NCBI GenBank assembly: GCA_020848655.1 | Contig: JADLHU010000051.1 | Span: 1-64,000 of the forward strand | DNA length: 64,000 nt | DNA from: Novosphingobium sp. | Lineage (GTDB): Bacteria; Pseudomonadota; Alphaproteobacteria; Sphingomonadales; Sphingomonadaceae | Direction: 5' to 3' | Part shown: piece by piece, positions 37,864 to 47,491 of the stretch | How positions within the stretch are numbered: position 1 is the stretch's first letter | Layout of the letters: each line of letters starts with the position of its first letter | The notes under the pieces: model-generated | Seen by the model: the letters and a program-made list of their open reading frames with translations, nothing else | Databases searched by the model: none | Told to the model about the DNA's origin: nothing | Made by a program: the position numbers and the translations under genes

Positions 37864-40248
37864 ATGATTTCGATTCCGGGTTCGGCCAAGGCCGGGGGCA
37901 ATTCCAAGGCGCGGTTGATCCGCCGGCTGCTGCTGTGCGGCGCGGCTGCGGCCATGCCCGCCGCCCCGGCGCTGTCGGCCGAAGTCGCCGCCGCCGAAGA
38001 AGCCGCCGCCGCCGAAGACGACCAGCTTCAGTCGAGCCGCGAAATCGTCGTCCAGGGCGACATCGGTTATCGCAACCGCAGCGAGGAAGCCGAACCGACG
38101 CTGGTCTATGGCGAGGAATACTTCCAGCGCTTCGAGCCGCTGACCGCCGGCGATGCGCTGAAGCGCGTGCCTTCGGTCACGTTCCTGTCGGACGTGATCG
38201 AAAGCGATGGCGCGCGGCTGCGCGGCCTCGATCCGGGCTATACCCAGATCCTCATCAACGGCGAAAAGGTGCCGGGTTCGAACGCCGACCGCTCGTTCTT
38301 CCTCGATCGCATCCCGGCCGAACTGGTCAAGCAGGTGGAGATCATCCGCTCGTCCTCGGCGCGGCGCACCGCCGATGCGGTGGCGGGGACGCTGAACATC
38401 GTGCTGCGCGATGCCTATACGCTCGATGGCGGCTATGTGCGGGCCGGCGGGCTGCACTTCGACGATGGTAAGATCAAGCCCACTGGCGGGTTGTTCTATG
38501 GCGGCCAGATGGGGCCGGGCCGCATCCTGCTGGGCGCCAACGTGCAGGGCCGCTACAATCCGAAGCGCAAGACCAGCCTGCGCTACAAGGATTCGCCCGA
38601 GAACAACGCGCAATACGCAACGGACGATTTCGATAATCGCGAAGACCAGCGCGATACGCGCAACGGCACCGACTATGCGTTCAACGGCTCATACGGGATC
38701 GACGGCGAGACGACCGACTTCGAGCTTTCCGGCAACTTCGTGCGCACCGATCGCACCGAGGACGAGCGGTCTTTCGAATATGACGATCCCACCGCCGTCA
38801 CGGGTTCGGTCGGCGCCGGGGGCAACCTCGAAAGCGACAACGCCAACGTCAACACGATCCGGCAGGACACCTTCTCGGTCTCGTCGAAGCTGGCGCACGA
38901 ATGGTCGCTGGGCAAGACCACGCTGCGCGGCGGCTTCGCGCAGTTCAGCGACAGGCAGGACGAGACCGAGTACGAGATCGACTTCGGCGAGGACGAACCC
39001 GAATTCGAAGGCGCCTATACGCGCACCCGGCTGAAGGACCGCGAGTTCTCGCTGTCGCTCGACCATGCGCTGCCGCTGGCCGATAGCGTCAACCTGGTGT
39101 TCGGCGGCCTGTTGCAGAAGAAGAACCGCCGCCTTTCGATCCTTGAGGCGGAACAGGAAGCCGTGCTGCCCGCATCGACCCATGCCGGCTGGAACCAGTT
39201 CACCGCCGACCCGACCACCTTCGCGGTGGCGTTCGAGGAACTGGAACCGACGGCCGGCGGCGTCATCCGCATCCGCGAGGACCGCAAAGACCTGTTCGCG
39301 CTGGTCGAGAGCAAGGGCGAGAGCGCGCTCAAGTGGGAAGCGGGCGTGCGCTGGGAAAACACCGATGTCACGATCAACGACGCCACGGTCGATGCCGACG
39401 TGGCGCGCACCAAGGTCAAATATGATTTCCTGCTGCCTTCGGCGTCGGTGAAGTGGGATAGCGGCGCGGGCCGCATCACCGCTTCGGTGGCGCGCACGCT
39501 GCGCCGTCCGCGCTTCGACTATATCTCGCCCGCGCTGCTGGAAGGTGAGTTGGGCGACAACGACCTGCTCGGCAACCCGCAGCTCAAGCCCGAAACCGCC
39601 TGGGGCGGCGACCTGGGGTACGAGCACCACATCGGCCGCACCGGCGTGGTCGGCGTCAACCTGTTCTACCGCAAGGTCAAGAACATGGTCGAACTGTACA
39701 ACACCGGCGAGGAAGGCGACGAGGGCGAGGGGACGTTCGTCTACCAGCCGCGCAACGTCGATAGCGGCAAGGTCTGGGGGATCGAGTTCGACCTTTCGGC
39801 CAGCCTGTCGTTCGTCGGCCTGCCCGACACCGGCATCTTCGGCAACCTGTCGCTGATCGACAGCGAAGTCGCCGACGAATTCGGCAAGCGCCGCTTCAAC
39901 GGCCAGTCGAAATATGTCTACAACTTCGGCTTCATCCAGAACCTGCGCGATCTGGGCGCGGCCTTCGGCGCGACCTATCGCAAGCAGGGCCGCGCCTTCG
40001 ATCGCACCGTGGGCGAGGAAGTGGTGACCACCTATGGCGCCGATCTGGAGATCTTCGTCGAAAAGCGCATCGGCGACAGCTTTACGATCCGCGCCGTGGG
40101 GTCCAACCTGCTGGATGGCAAGAAGCGCGAAAGGTTCAACAAGTTCAACACGATAGAAGAACAGACCGATCGAGAGTTCGACGAGTACGAACTGGAAAGC
40201 GAACGGGCGGGACCGGTGTTCCAGGTCGTCGCGCGGTATGCGTTCTGA
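37864..40248 (+). CDS. TonB-dependent receptor linked to phytase
   Basis: Plug VPSVTFLSDVIESDGARLRGLDPGYTQILINGEKVPG; C-terminal GPVFQVVARYAF. Confidence 0.9.
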   Translation: MISIPGSAKAGGNSKARLIRRLLLCGAAAAMPAAPALSAEVAAAEEAAAAEDDQLQSSREIVVQGDIGYRNRSEEAEPTLVYGEEYFQRFEPLTAGDALKRVPSVTFLSDVIESDGARLRGLDPGYTQILINGEKVPGSNADRSFFLDRIPAELVKQVEIIRSSSARRTADAVAGTLNIVLRDAYTLDGGYVRAGGLHFDDGKIKPTGGLFYGGQMGPGRILLGANVQGRYNPKRKTSLRYKDSPENNAQYATDDFDNREDQRDTRNGTDYAFNGSYGIDGETTDFELSGNFVRTDRTEDERSFEYDDPTAVTGSVGAGGNLESDNANVNTIRQDTFSVSSKLAHEWSLGKTTLRGGFAQFSDRQDETEYEIDFGEDEPEFEGAYTRTRLKDREFSLSLDHALPLADSVNLVFGGLLQKKNRRLSILEAEQEAVLPASTHAGWNQFTADPTTFAVAFEELEPTAGGVIRIREDRKDLFALVESKGESALKWEAGVRWENTDVTINDATVDADVARTKVKYDFLLPSASVKWDSGAGRITASVARTLRRPRFDYISPALLEGELGDNDLLGNPQLKPETAWGGDLGYEHHIGRTGVVGVNLFYRKVKNMVELYNTGEEGDEGEGTFVYQPRNVDSGKVWGIEFDLSASLSFVGLPDTGIFGNLSLIDSEVADEFGKRRFNGQSKYVYNFGFIQNLRDLGAAFGATYRKQGRAFDRTVGEEVVTTYGADLEIFVEKRIGDSFTIRAVGSNLLDGKKRERFNKFNTIEEQTDREFDEYELESERAGPVFQVVARYAF

Positions 40249-41321
40249 TGCGCCGGCCCGCCACGCTGGTCGCCATCGCGCTGCTGAACTGCGCTTGCGC
40301 CGCCATCCCGGCGCTGGCGCAGGCCGCCCCTGTCGCGGCCCCCGTCACCGCCCCCGTCACGGCCATCGTCACCGCGCGGGGCGAGACGGTGCCGGTGGGC
40401 ACGGCCGCCGCCGATGCGGCCGATGATCCGGCGATCTGGCGCAATTCACGCGATCCGGCCGCCAGCCTGATCGTCGCCACCGACAAGAAGGCCGGGCTCT
40501 ACGTCTATGGCCTGGACGGCAAGGCGCGCCATTTCGTGCCCGCCGGACGGCTCAACAACGTTGACCTGGTCGATCTGGGCCGGCGCGGCGTGATCGTCGT
40601 CGCCAGCGATCGCAACGACGAGGGCCGCGCGGTGCTGCGGCTGTTCCGGCTCGATACGCGCAGCGGGCACCTGGCCGCGCTGGGCGAGGCGCCGGGCGGC
40701 GCGGGCGAGGCCTATGGCGTGTGCCTGCTGCGCCAGCGCGATGCGCTTTATGCGTTCTCGGTGCTGAAGGCCGGCGATATTCATCAGGTCCGGCTGGACG
40801 TGGCCGCCGACACCGCATCGGGCACGATCGTGCGCAGCCTGAAACTGGCCACCCAGACCGAAGGCTGCGTCGCCGATGCGCGCACCGCCACGCTCTATGT
40901 GGGCGAGGAGGATCGCGGCATCTGGGCATTCGACGCCGGCCCGCAAGGCCCGGTCGCGGGCCGGCTCGTCGCACCGGTCGATGGCGCGCATCTCGTCGCC
41001 GATGTCGAAGGGCTGGCGCTGGCGCCCAAGGGGCGGCGCGGTGGCTGGCTGATCGCTTCCAGCCAGGGCGACAACGCCTATGCGCTCTATGCGCTGCCCG
41101 ACATGCGCCCCGCCGGCCGCTTTCGCGTGGGCGCCGGATCGCTGGGCGCGACCGAGGAAACCGATGGCATCGACCTGGCGCTCGGCAGCTTCGGCAAGCA
41201 CTATCGCGGCGGGTTGCTGGTGGTGCAGGACGGCGACAACGCACCGGCCGCGCAGAACTTCAAGCTGATCGCCTGGCGCGACGTGCTGATGGCGCTGAAG
41301 GCGGCGGCGGGCCGCCGGTAG
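40248..41321 (+). CDS. Beta-propeller (3-)phytase
   Basis: AADDPAIWRNSRDPAASLIVATDKKAGLYVYGLDGK, NNVDL, EGCVADARTATLYVGEEDRGIWAF, ETDGIDLA; TGATG overlap with TonB receptor. Confidence 0.9.
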   Translation: MRRPATLVAIALLNCACAAIPALAQAAPVAAPVTAPVTAIVTARGETVPVGTAAADAADDPAIWRNSRDPAASLIVATDKKAGLYVYGLDGKARHFVPAGRLNNVDLVDLGRRGVIVVASDRNDEGRAVLRLFRLDTRSGHLAALGEAPGGAGEAYGVCLLRQRDALYAFSVLKAGDIHQVRLDVAADTASGTIVRSLKLATQTEGCVADARTATLYVGEEDRGIWAFDAGPQGPVAGRLVAPVDGAHLVADVEGLALAPKGRRGGWLIASSQGDNAYALYALPDMRPAGRFRVGAGSLGATEETDGIDLALGSFGKHYRGGLLVVQDGDNAPAAQNFKLIAWRDVLMALKAAAGRR

Positions 41322-41328
41322 CCGCCGG

Positions 41329-42333
41329 TCAGAACTGCACGTCCACCGTCAGAGTATCGGTATAGGTGCCGGCGGGCGGCGTGCTCTGCCCCGGGGTGAT
41401 CTGGGCGCGATAGGTATAGGTCTGGCCGGTGCTGCCGGTATAGGTGCCGGCGTTGGTGGTGGCCTGGCTGCTGCTGCGCCGCTCTGCCCCGACGCTGCCC
41501 CAGCGCGTGCCCGAACCGGCCGGGAAGAAGATGTCGTAGGCGATGGTGCCCGACCCGCCGTTCAGCCGCCGCGTACCGCCCGATGCGTGCAGGCCATCAT
41601 CGATGCCCACGGTATAGGCGGCGTCCTTGGAACAGCGGATGGTGATGGCCTGGGTGACGGGATCGAAGCTGTCGGTCAGCGGGGCGCTGCCGAAATCGAG
41701 CGCGGGGGCGGCGATCGCGCAATCGTTGGTGACGATCATCGTCACGTCGATCGTGCTGACGGTGGAGCCGGTATCGCGCACCAGGCAAAGCCCGACCGCG
41801 CCGACCGAGCAGATGTTCCAGGTCCACGCGATCGTCAGCGTGCTGGTATAGGTGCCGGCGGCGACTTGCGTGCCGGGAACCGTGCGCATGTACAGCGGGA
41901 GCGAGCCGCCCGGCCCGGAAAACAGGTTGAGCAGGCCAAGCAGCGTGGTGCTGGACCAGGTGCCCTGGGTGCCGATCGGATAGGTCGTGGCGCAACTGGA
42001 ATCGCGGCAGATCGTGAACGGGATATGATCGCCCGACACCGCGTTGAACAGGCGCGGCTGCGTGCCGTTGCTGTTGGTGCCGCTCTGGATCGTGGCGGTG
42101 ACGGTGTTGGTGGTGATCAGCGTCAGCACGCCGCTGCCCGAACAGGTAAAGCCCGTGCCGGTGATCGCGCCTTGCGCGGTGGTCGCGGCGGTGAACGAGC
42201 CGGTCGTGCCCAGGTTGGCGCTGCCCGGCGTGGCGGCGCAATCGGCGCTGGCCGGGGCGGCGAACAGCACCAGGCCCAGCACGCCGAAGAGCAGCGCCAG
42301 AAGGCGGCGGGGCAGGGGAAGCGTCATTCGCAT
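41329..42333 (-). CDS. Two-domain spore coat U (SCPU) protein, CsuE-like putative tip adhesin
   Basis: Signal peptide, two SCPU-like halves, C-term GTYTDTLTVDVQF; last gene of usher operon. Confidence 0.8.
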   Translation of the reverse strand: MRMTLPLPRRLLALLFGVLGLVLFAAPASADCAATPGSANLGTTGSFTAATTAQGAITGTGFTCSGSGVLTLITTNTVTATIQSGTNSNGTQPRLFNAVSGDHIPFTICRDSSCATTYPIGTQGTWSSTTLLGLLNLFSGPGGSLPLYMRTVPGTQVAAGTYTSTLTIAWTWNICSVGAVGLCLVRDTGSTVSTIDVTMIVTNDCAIAAPALDFGSAPLTDSFDPVTQAITIRCSKDAAYTVGIDDGLHASGGTRRLNGGSGTIAYDIFFPAGSGTRWGSVGAERRSSSQATTNAGTYTGSTGQTYTYRAQITPGQSTPPAGTYTDTLTVDVQF

Positions 42334-44711
42334 GTCAGGGGTCCTGTCCGGCCGTCCTCGACCGTGGCGGGCAGCCGGGCGGCGCAAGTCGAGCCATCGG
42401 CCAGCGTGGCGGTGACCCGGCCGGCCTGGGCGAAATCCTCGACATAGGCTTCGCCGTCCCAGCCGACGCGCGCGGCCTTGCCATTGTCGGTGACGAGCGG
42501 TGTGCCGGCCTTCAGCGGGCGGCCTTCGCGGTCCTGCAGGGTGACGATCGCGGCGGTGGCCTTGCGCACCGGAAAGTGCACGAAGCGCCCGCCGCCCAGC
42601 GTGACGGCGGCATAGAGTTCGACCACCGGGGTGGTCACTTCGGCCGGCAGGTCCAGCGGGTCGATGGCGAACTTCGCGCCTTGATAGGCGGGAACCGAGG
42701 GCACCAGCAGGAAGCCGCTGCGCCCGGTCATGCCGACGCGCTGGTTTTCGTGGAACACCGGGATGCCGCCGACGCCATCGGTGCTGACCAGCACGAAGGC
42801 ATCGCTGATGCGGTTCGATGCGAAGGCCTTGCCGCCCATCAAGACCAGCGATCCGCTGACATCGGCCCACTGGGTGTGCCCGCCGCGCCCGCCATAGGCG
42901 CCGGCCTGGAACTGCGCGAACGGCGTGCGCCAGTCCAGTTCGGCGGTGTATTGATCGCCGAAACGCGCGCTGTGCGCCAGGTTGGCGCGCCAGCCCAGCC
43001 CGCCGTCCGATGGCACGGCGCGCGCATAGCCCAGGCTTTGCCGCCAGCTTCCCAGCGCATCGCGTTCCAGCCCGCCAACCACGGTGCCATCGCGGCCCAG
43101 CGAAACGACCAGTTGCAGCAGCGCCGTCGTGCGCTCGCGCTCCAGTTCGCGGTTGACCGACAGCAGCATGGTGCCGCTGCGCCAGAGCGGCTTGGCATAG
43201 GTCAGGTTGATCAGGCGGAAATCGTCCGCGCCGCGATCGGTGGCGATAAAGCTGCTGCCCAGCGTGCCAAGATCGTCGGGCAGGACCAGGTTGGCGTTGA
43301 TCTGCGTTTCCGCGCGCGCCAGGCGCGCGCCGGCAAAGCCATAGGTGCCGAGGTCGGTATAGCCGCGTTCGCGCCGGATATGGCGTGCCGAAAGGTTGAA
43401 GCGGCGGCTGCTGTATTGATAGCCGACTTCGATCTGCGCATCGGTTTCGCCCGCGTGGCGGCTTACCGCGCCCGAAAGATCGATCACGCCAAGGTTGCCG
43501 ATGCGGATCGCCGCGCCGCCGCCGGCCAGCGCCAGCGAGCGGCTGGCCTGCGCCTGGGCTTCCACGGTCAGCCAGTCGGTCAGCCCGTGCCGCAAGGCGG
43601 CGCTGGCCGCCAGCGCGCCATAGGCAAAGTTGCGCCGCCCGTAATCGCGCCGCAACGCGCCGGCCGCGAACGCGAAGTCGCTTAGCCCCGGGCGCAGCAG
43701 CGTGCTGGCGACATAGAATGGGGTGGACGTGGTCACGCGCCGCCCTTGCGCATCGGTGGTGACGACCACCGCCTCGCCCGCGCCCGTCACATAGGGCACG
43801 TCGCCCAGCGTGAACGGGCCGGGATCGACATCGCCGCTGGCGGTGTGGTTGCCGTTGACGAACAGGTCCACCGAACTGGGCACCGCCGCGCTGCCCTTGA
43901 AGCTGGGTAGGGGATAGGTGACGATATCGGGGCGGACCGAGAAATCGCGCGATAGCTGCACCCCGCCCAGCCGGGCCGATCCCGCCCAGGGCAGCGTGCG
44001 GGTGATCAGGTCGCCGGCTTCGTACGTCAGCGCGCGTTCATCGTCGACCATGGCCCAGCGCGTGTCGAAGCGCGTGAAGCGCGCCTTCCCGCCGCCCGAC
44101 AGCGGCTGGTTGTAGACGCCGGTGCTGCGCAGCACGCCGAAATCGCCGAACACGCGCGCATCGTTCCACAAGGCGGCGCGGGCCCGGCCGCCATCATCGC
44201 GCGAGACGTAGAGATCATAGTTGAGCACGGCGCCGAAGCTGCTTTGCGGCACCTGCCGTTCGCGCGTGGGATCGCGGAACAGCGCCTGCATCGGCAGCCA
44301 GTCGCTCGGCACGGTGAGCATGAGCTGCTGCGTGTCCTGGCGATAGGTGGCCGAAACGCCGGGCAGCGCGGCCACGTCGATCCGCCCCGAGATGCCGGGC
44401 GCCAGCGCGATATTGACCCCGCGCAGATCGGCGGCGTCCACCAGAAAGCGCGGGCCGTCCTGTTCCACGCCGACGACGGTGCCGGTCGGCGCTTCGTTGA
44501 TGACCAGTTCCAGCCGCAGCCGCATCGCCGGCAATGCGCGGGCGTGGCGCGGCGGCGGGGGCAGGCTGCCCAGCCCTTCGCTCGGCACTTCGGTCGCGCC
44601 CGATGTGGTGTCGTCCGCCGCGGCCATTGCCGGTGCGGCCAGCGCGGTCGAGGTCAGCACGATTGCGACCCGCCAGGCGCTGCGCAGGTGGGGAAGGGTG
44701 CGCGCGGGCAC
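42324..44711 (-). CDS. Fimbrial outer-membrane usher (archaic/sigma type, CsuD-like)
   Basis: LVINEAPTGTVVG, GDVPYVTGAGEAVVVTTDAQGRRVTTSTPFYV, ARFTRFDTRWAMVDDERALTYEAGDLITRTLPW. Confidence 0.92.
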   Translation of the reverse strand: MPARTLPHLRSAWRVAIVLTSTALAAPAMAAADDTTSGATEVPSEGLGSLPPPPRHARALPAMRLRLELVINEAPTGTVVGVEQDGPRFLVDAADLRGVNIALAPGISGRIDVAALPGVSATYRQDTQQLMLTVPSDWLPMQALFRDPTRERQVPQSSFGAVLNYDLYVSRDDGGRARAALWNDARVFGDFGVLRSTGVYNQPLSGGGKARFTRFDTRWAMVDDERALTYEAGDLITRTLPWAGSARLGGVQLSRDFSVRPDIVTYPLPSFKGSAAVPSSVDLFVNGNHTASGDVDPGPFTLGDVPYVTGAGEAVVVTTDAQGRRVTTSTPFYVASTLLRPGLSDFAFAAGALRRDYGRRNFAYGALAASAALRHGLTDWLTVEAQAQASRSLALAGGGAAIRIGNLGVIDLSGAVSRHAGETDAQIEVGYQYSSRRFNLSARHIRRERGYTDLGTYGFAGARLARAETQINANLVLPDDLGTLGSSFIATDRGADDFRLINLTYAKPLWRSGTMLLSVNRELERERTTALLQLVVSLGRDGTVVGGLERDALGSWRQSLGYARAVPSDGGLGWRANLAHSARFGDQYTAELDWRTPFAQFQAGAYGGRGGHTQWADVSGSLVLMGGKAFASNRISDAFVLVSTDGVGGIPVFHENQRVGMTGRSGFLLVPSVPAYQGAKFAIDPLDLPAEVTTPVVELYAAVTLGGGRFVHFPVRKATAAIVTLQDREGRPLKAGTPLVTDNGKAARVGWDGEAYVEDFAQAGRVTATLADGSTCAARLPATVEDGRTGPLTCE

Positions 44712-44717
44712 GGCCGC

Positions 44718-45512
44718 TCACTGCTCGGCGCAGCCGGGCACGGCGATCGCCTGGCCTTGCGGTCCCTGGCGGACCAGCGGTTCGCGCCCGGTCGCGCCTG
44801 CGGGCAGCTTGCGCACGATGGTGGCGCCGGGCAGCGCATAGCCCAGCAGGCCATTGGCCACCGGGATCGTCCGCGCGCCTGTCTCGAAGCGGACGTTGAG
44901 CAGGCGGACATGGGTTTGCCCGGCGTTGGTCAGCCGCAGTTCGCCGCCGCCGTCCGCCGATCGCGCCAGCGTGCAGCGCAGGCCCGCGCCATCGGTCGCA
45001 TCCCGGGCGGGCGGCGCGGCGTTCGCGCCATAGACGAACAGCGGGATCGAATAGCGCATCTGGAAGCGGATGCCGCTGCCGGCGCCGGACTTGCCCGCCG
45101 TCCCGCCATCCGGGGCATCGGCGGGCACTTCGTCGATGATGACGCGATAGGCTGTCTCCCCGCCGTCGCGCCGGTCCCTGGGGGGGGCGGTGAGACGGAC
45201 CATCTGGCGCGCGCCGGCGGGGATCTCGACAATGGGTGGGCTGGCTTCGACCGCGCGCTGGTCGGCGAAGCGATCGTCGCCGGCGGGCTGCGTCCAGCGA
45301 TAGATGCGGATCTGCAGCACCGCCGGCTGGGAACCGCGGTTTTCCAGCCACAGCGCGGCGGCGCGGCGATCCGGCTCGACCACCGGATCGACCGGCCAGA
45401 TCAGCAGCGGCGTGGCCGCCTGCGCGGGCAGCGCGGTGGCCAGATGCAGTGCCAGCGCGGCTGCGGCGGCCAGTGCGGGGCGCAGGGCGCGGGATGAGCG
45501 GGCGGCCATCAC
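44718..45512 (-). CDS. Fimbrial periplasmic chaperone (CsuC-like)
   Basis: PLLIWPVDPVVEPDRRAAALWLENRGSQPAVLQIRIYRW...PPIVEIPAGARQMVRL. Confidence 0.9.
   Translation of the reverse strand: MMAARSSRALRPALAAAAALALHLATALPAQAATPLLIWPVDPVVEPDRRAAALWLENRGSQPAVLQIRIYRWTQPAGDDRFADQRAVEASPPIVEIPAGARQMVRLTAPPRDRRDGGETAYRVIIDEVPADAPDGGTAGKSGAGSGIRFQMRYSIPLFVYGANAAPPARDATDGAGLRCTLARSADGGGELRLTNAGQTHVRLLNVRFETGARTIPVANGLLGYALPGATIVRKLPAGATGREPLVRQGPQGQAIAVPGCAEQ
45180..45187. repeat. G8/C8 homopolymer inside pilus chaperone gene
   Basis: Coding-strand ACC GCC CCC CCC AGG (T-A-P-P-R). Confidence 0.85.
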
Positions 45513-45513
45513 C

Positions 45514-46068
45514 TCACCACGCCAGCGTCACGACGACGGTATCGGAATAGACCGCCGGCCGCGCGTTTCCGGGCAGCGTCAGCCGCGCATAGACGGGCAG
45601 GGCCACCGATGATGGGGTGCTGAAGGCCAGCGGCACGGCTTGCCCGGTCAGCAGTTCCTGGCTGAATGCGGCGTCGCTATAGAGCCGGTAGGCGATGCGT
45701 TCCGGCCCGCCCTGCGCCTGAAGGTTGCGGCCCCCGGCGGCGTGCAGGCCGCCGTCAAGCGTCATCGCCAGCGCCACCGACGGCGTGCAGGCCAGCGTGA
45801 AGCCGGCGCTGCGCACCATCGTCGCGGTGACCTGGCCGGTGGCCAGCGCGGAATGGGTGCCGAAATCGAGCGTGCCGATCTGGCCGACGCTGGCCCCGGC
45901 GGCGGGCGTGGCGCCGTTGACTTCGCATCCCGGCACGATCGCGGCCGAAACCTGGAAGCTGGCCGTGGTCTGGGCCGTGGCGGCCGCCGGGGCGAACAGC
46001 CCGAGGGCGAGGCATGCGGCCGCCGTCCGGCGCATCAGGCCGGCCCGGTTCTGCGCGCGCGCGGTCAT
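45514..46068 (-). CDS. Spore coat U domain pilin-like protein
   Basis: Signal peptide; FQVSAAIVPGCEVNGATPAAGASVGQIGTLDFGTHSAL; C-term PAVYSDTVVVTLAW. Confidence 0.88.
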   Translation of the reverse strand: MTARAQNRAGLMRRTAAACLALGLFAPAAATAQTTASFQVSAAIVPGCEVNGATPAAGASVGQIGTLDFGTHSALATGQVTATMVRSAGFTLACTPSVALAMTLDGGLHAAGGRNLQAQGGPERIAYRLYSDAAFSQELLTGQAVPLAFSTPSSVALPVYARLTLPGNARPAVYSDTVVVTLAW

Positions 46069-46071
46069 GGC

Positions 46072-46599
46072 TCAGAAGTCCAGCGTGACCGCGATCGTGT
46101 CGGTATAGGTTCCCGGCACCAGCCCGGAATTGCCCAGCGCGCGGCCGTAGATCGGCACTTGCTGGATCGCGCCGTTGGCAAGGATCGAGATCGTCGCGCC
46201 GTTGGCGAGCACGTTCTGCAGCGCGGCGTCGCGGTAGATGTCATAGGGCACATAGTTCGCGCCCGAAGCCAGCGCGCGGCCCGAACCGGCCACGGCGCTG
46301 TCATGCTGGCCGCTGGTGATGGTCAGCGTGGCGTCGGAACCGGGCGCGCAGCGCACTTCGATCGCGCTGCCCGCGCCCGATTGCACTTGCGCCGTGGCGG
46401 AGCTGAAGAACGTGGATTGCGAACCGAAATCCAGCGAACCGAAATCGGTGCCGTTGGTCGCGGGGCTGCCGTTGACTTCGCAGGCGGCAAGCAAAGTTAT
46501 ACTGGAGTCTATTGTTCCGGTGACGCTTTGCGCAAAAGCTGGCGCGGATACCAGTAACGACACGAGCAATGCAGCCGGTGCTGCCGTTGAGCATTTCAT
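46072..46599 (-). CDS. Spore coat U domain pilin-like protein (CsuA/B-like, first gene of operon)
   Basis: MKCSTAAPAALLVSLLVSAPAFAQ signal; AACEVNGSPATNGTDFGSLDFGSQ; C-term GTYTDTIAVTLDF. Confidence 0.88.
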   Translation of the reverse strand: MKCSTAAPAALLVSLLVSAPAFAQSVTGTIDSSITLLAACEVNGSPATNGTDFGSLDFGSQSTFFSSATAQVQSGAGSAIEVRCAPGSDATLTITSGQHDSAVAGSGRALASGANYVPYDIYRDAALQNVLANGATISILANGAIQQVPIYGRALGNSGLVPGTYTDTIAVTLDF

Positions 46600-47020
46600 G
46601 ATAGTGTCTCCCCAAGTTCTCGCGCGCAAATTATGTTTGCACCGCTGCCTTGTTAACGGGAGAGTCGCACGACACCGTGAAGAATGTATTTATAAATGCG
46701 CGGATCACCAAACATATCGGTCTTGCCGTGGTGGCCGGGATACAGTTCTGTCCGGTGTGGCCGTAACCGGCCCGGCGGCCGGCCTGTGCGCGCTCACCCG
46801 TTTCGGGCCGTGCCGATGGCCGTGAAAGCGGCAGCGCGCGCGAATCGCAAAGGGCGCGTGACCCGGCCGGGGAGGGCACTTTTTCGGCGCCAAGGCCCAA
46901 AAGTGCAGTTTTCCGCACCATTCTTGCCGGTTTCTGGCGCAAAACGCTGCGCAGATAGCTGGACCGGCAGCCGTGTAGCGGCTAGTCGGCAGGTCCTCTC
47001 AATCAAAGAAGAGTTGCACG

Positions 47021-47296
47021 ATGAACAATGCTGACCTGGCCGACGTCCTCGCTTCTGGCCACGACCTGTCCAAGGCCGATGCCCGCAAGCTCGTAGACGG
47101 CGTTTTCGCCGCGATTGCCGATGCAGCCGCCAAGGGTGAGGAAATCTCGCTCAACGGCTTCGGCAAGTTCAAGGTGAAGGACACCCCGGCCCGCGAAGGC
47201 CGCAACCCCTCCACCGGTGCGACGATCCAGATCGCTGCGGCCAAGAAGCTGACCTTCACGCCTGCCAAGGCGGTGAAGGACAAGCTGAACGGCTAA
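47021..47296 (+). CDS. HU family DNA-binding protein
   Basis: MNNADLADVLASGHDLSKADARKLVDGVFAAIADAAAKGEEISLNGFGKFKVKDTPAREGRNPSTG. Confidence 0.97.
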   Translation: MNNADLADVLASGHDLSKADARKLVDGVFAAIADAAAKGEEISLNGFGKFKVKDTPAREGRNPSTGATIQIAAAKKLTFTPAKAVKDKLNG

Positions 47297-47491
47297 TGCC
47301 TCGGCCGGCGCTCCGCCACGCGCGGGGCGCCGGCATCCACCGGCATCGGGGCTTGACCCTGAACCGGCCGGGTGAACCCGGACCATGGCGCTGGCCCACG
47401 CGGGCTGGCGCTGTTGTGCGTGGCATTCGCGGCAGGCGGACCTGGCGTCGCGTGCTTCCCCGTGGCAGGCCGCGCGTTCGGGCGTGGCGGC

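Noticed and set aside
47021-47296. HU gene as a possible mobile-element IHF/HU variant
   Set aside because: Typical chromosomal HU sequence and context; nothing mobile nearby.
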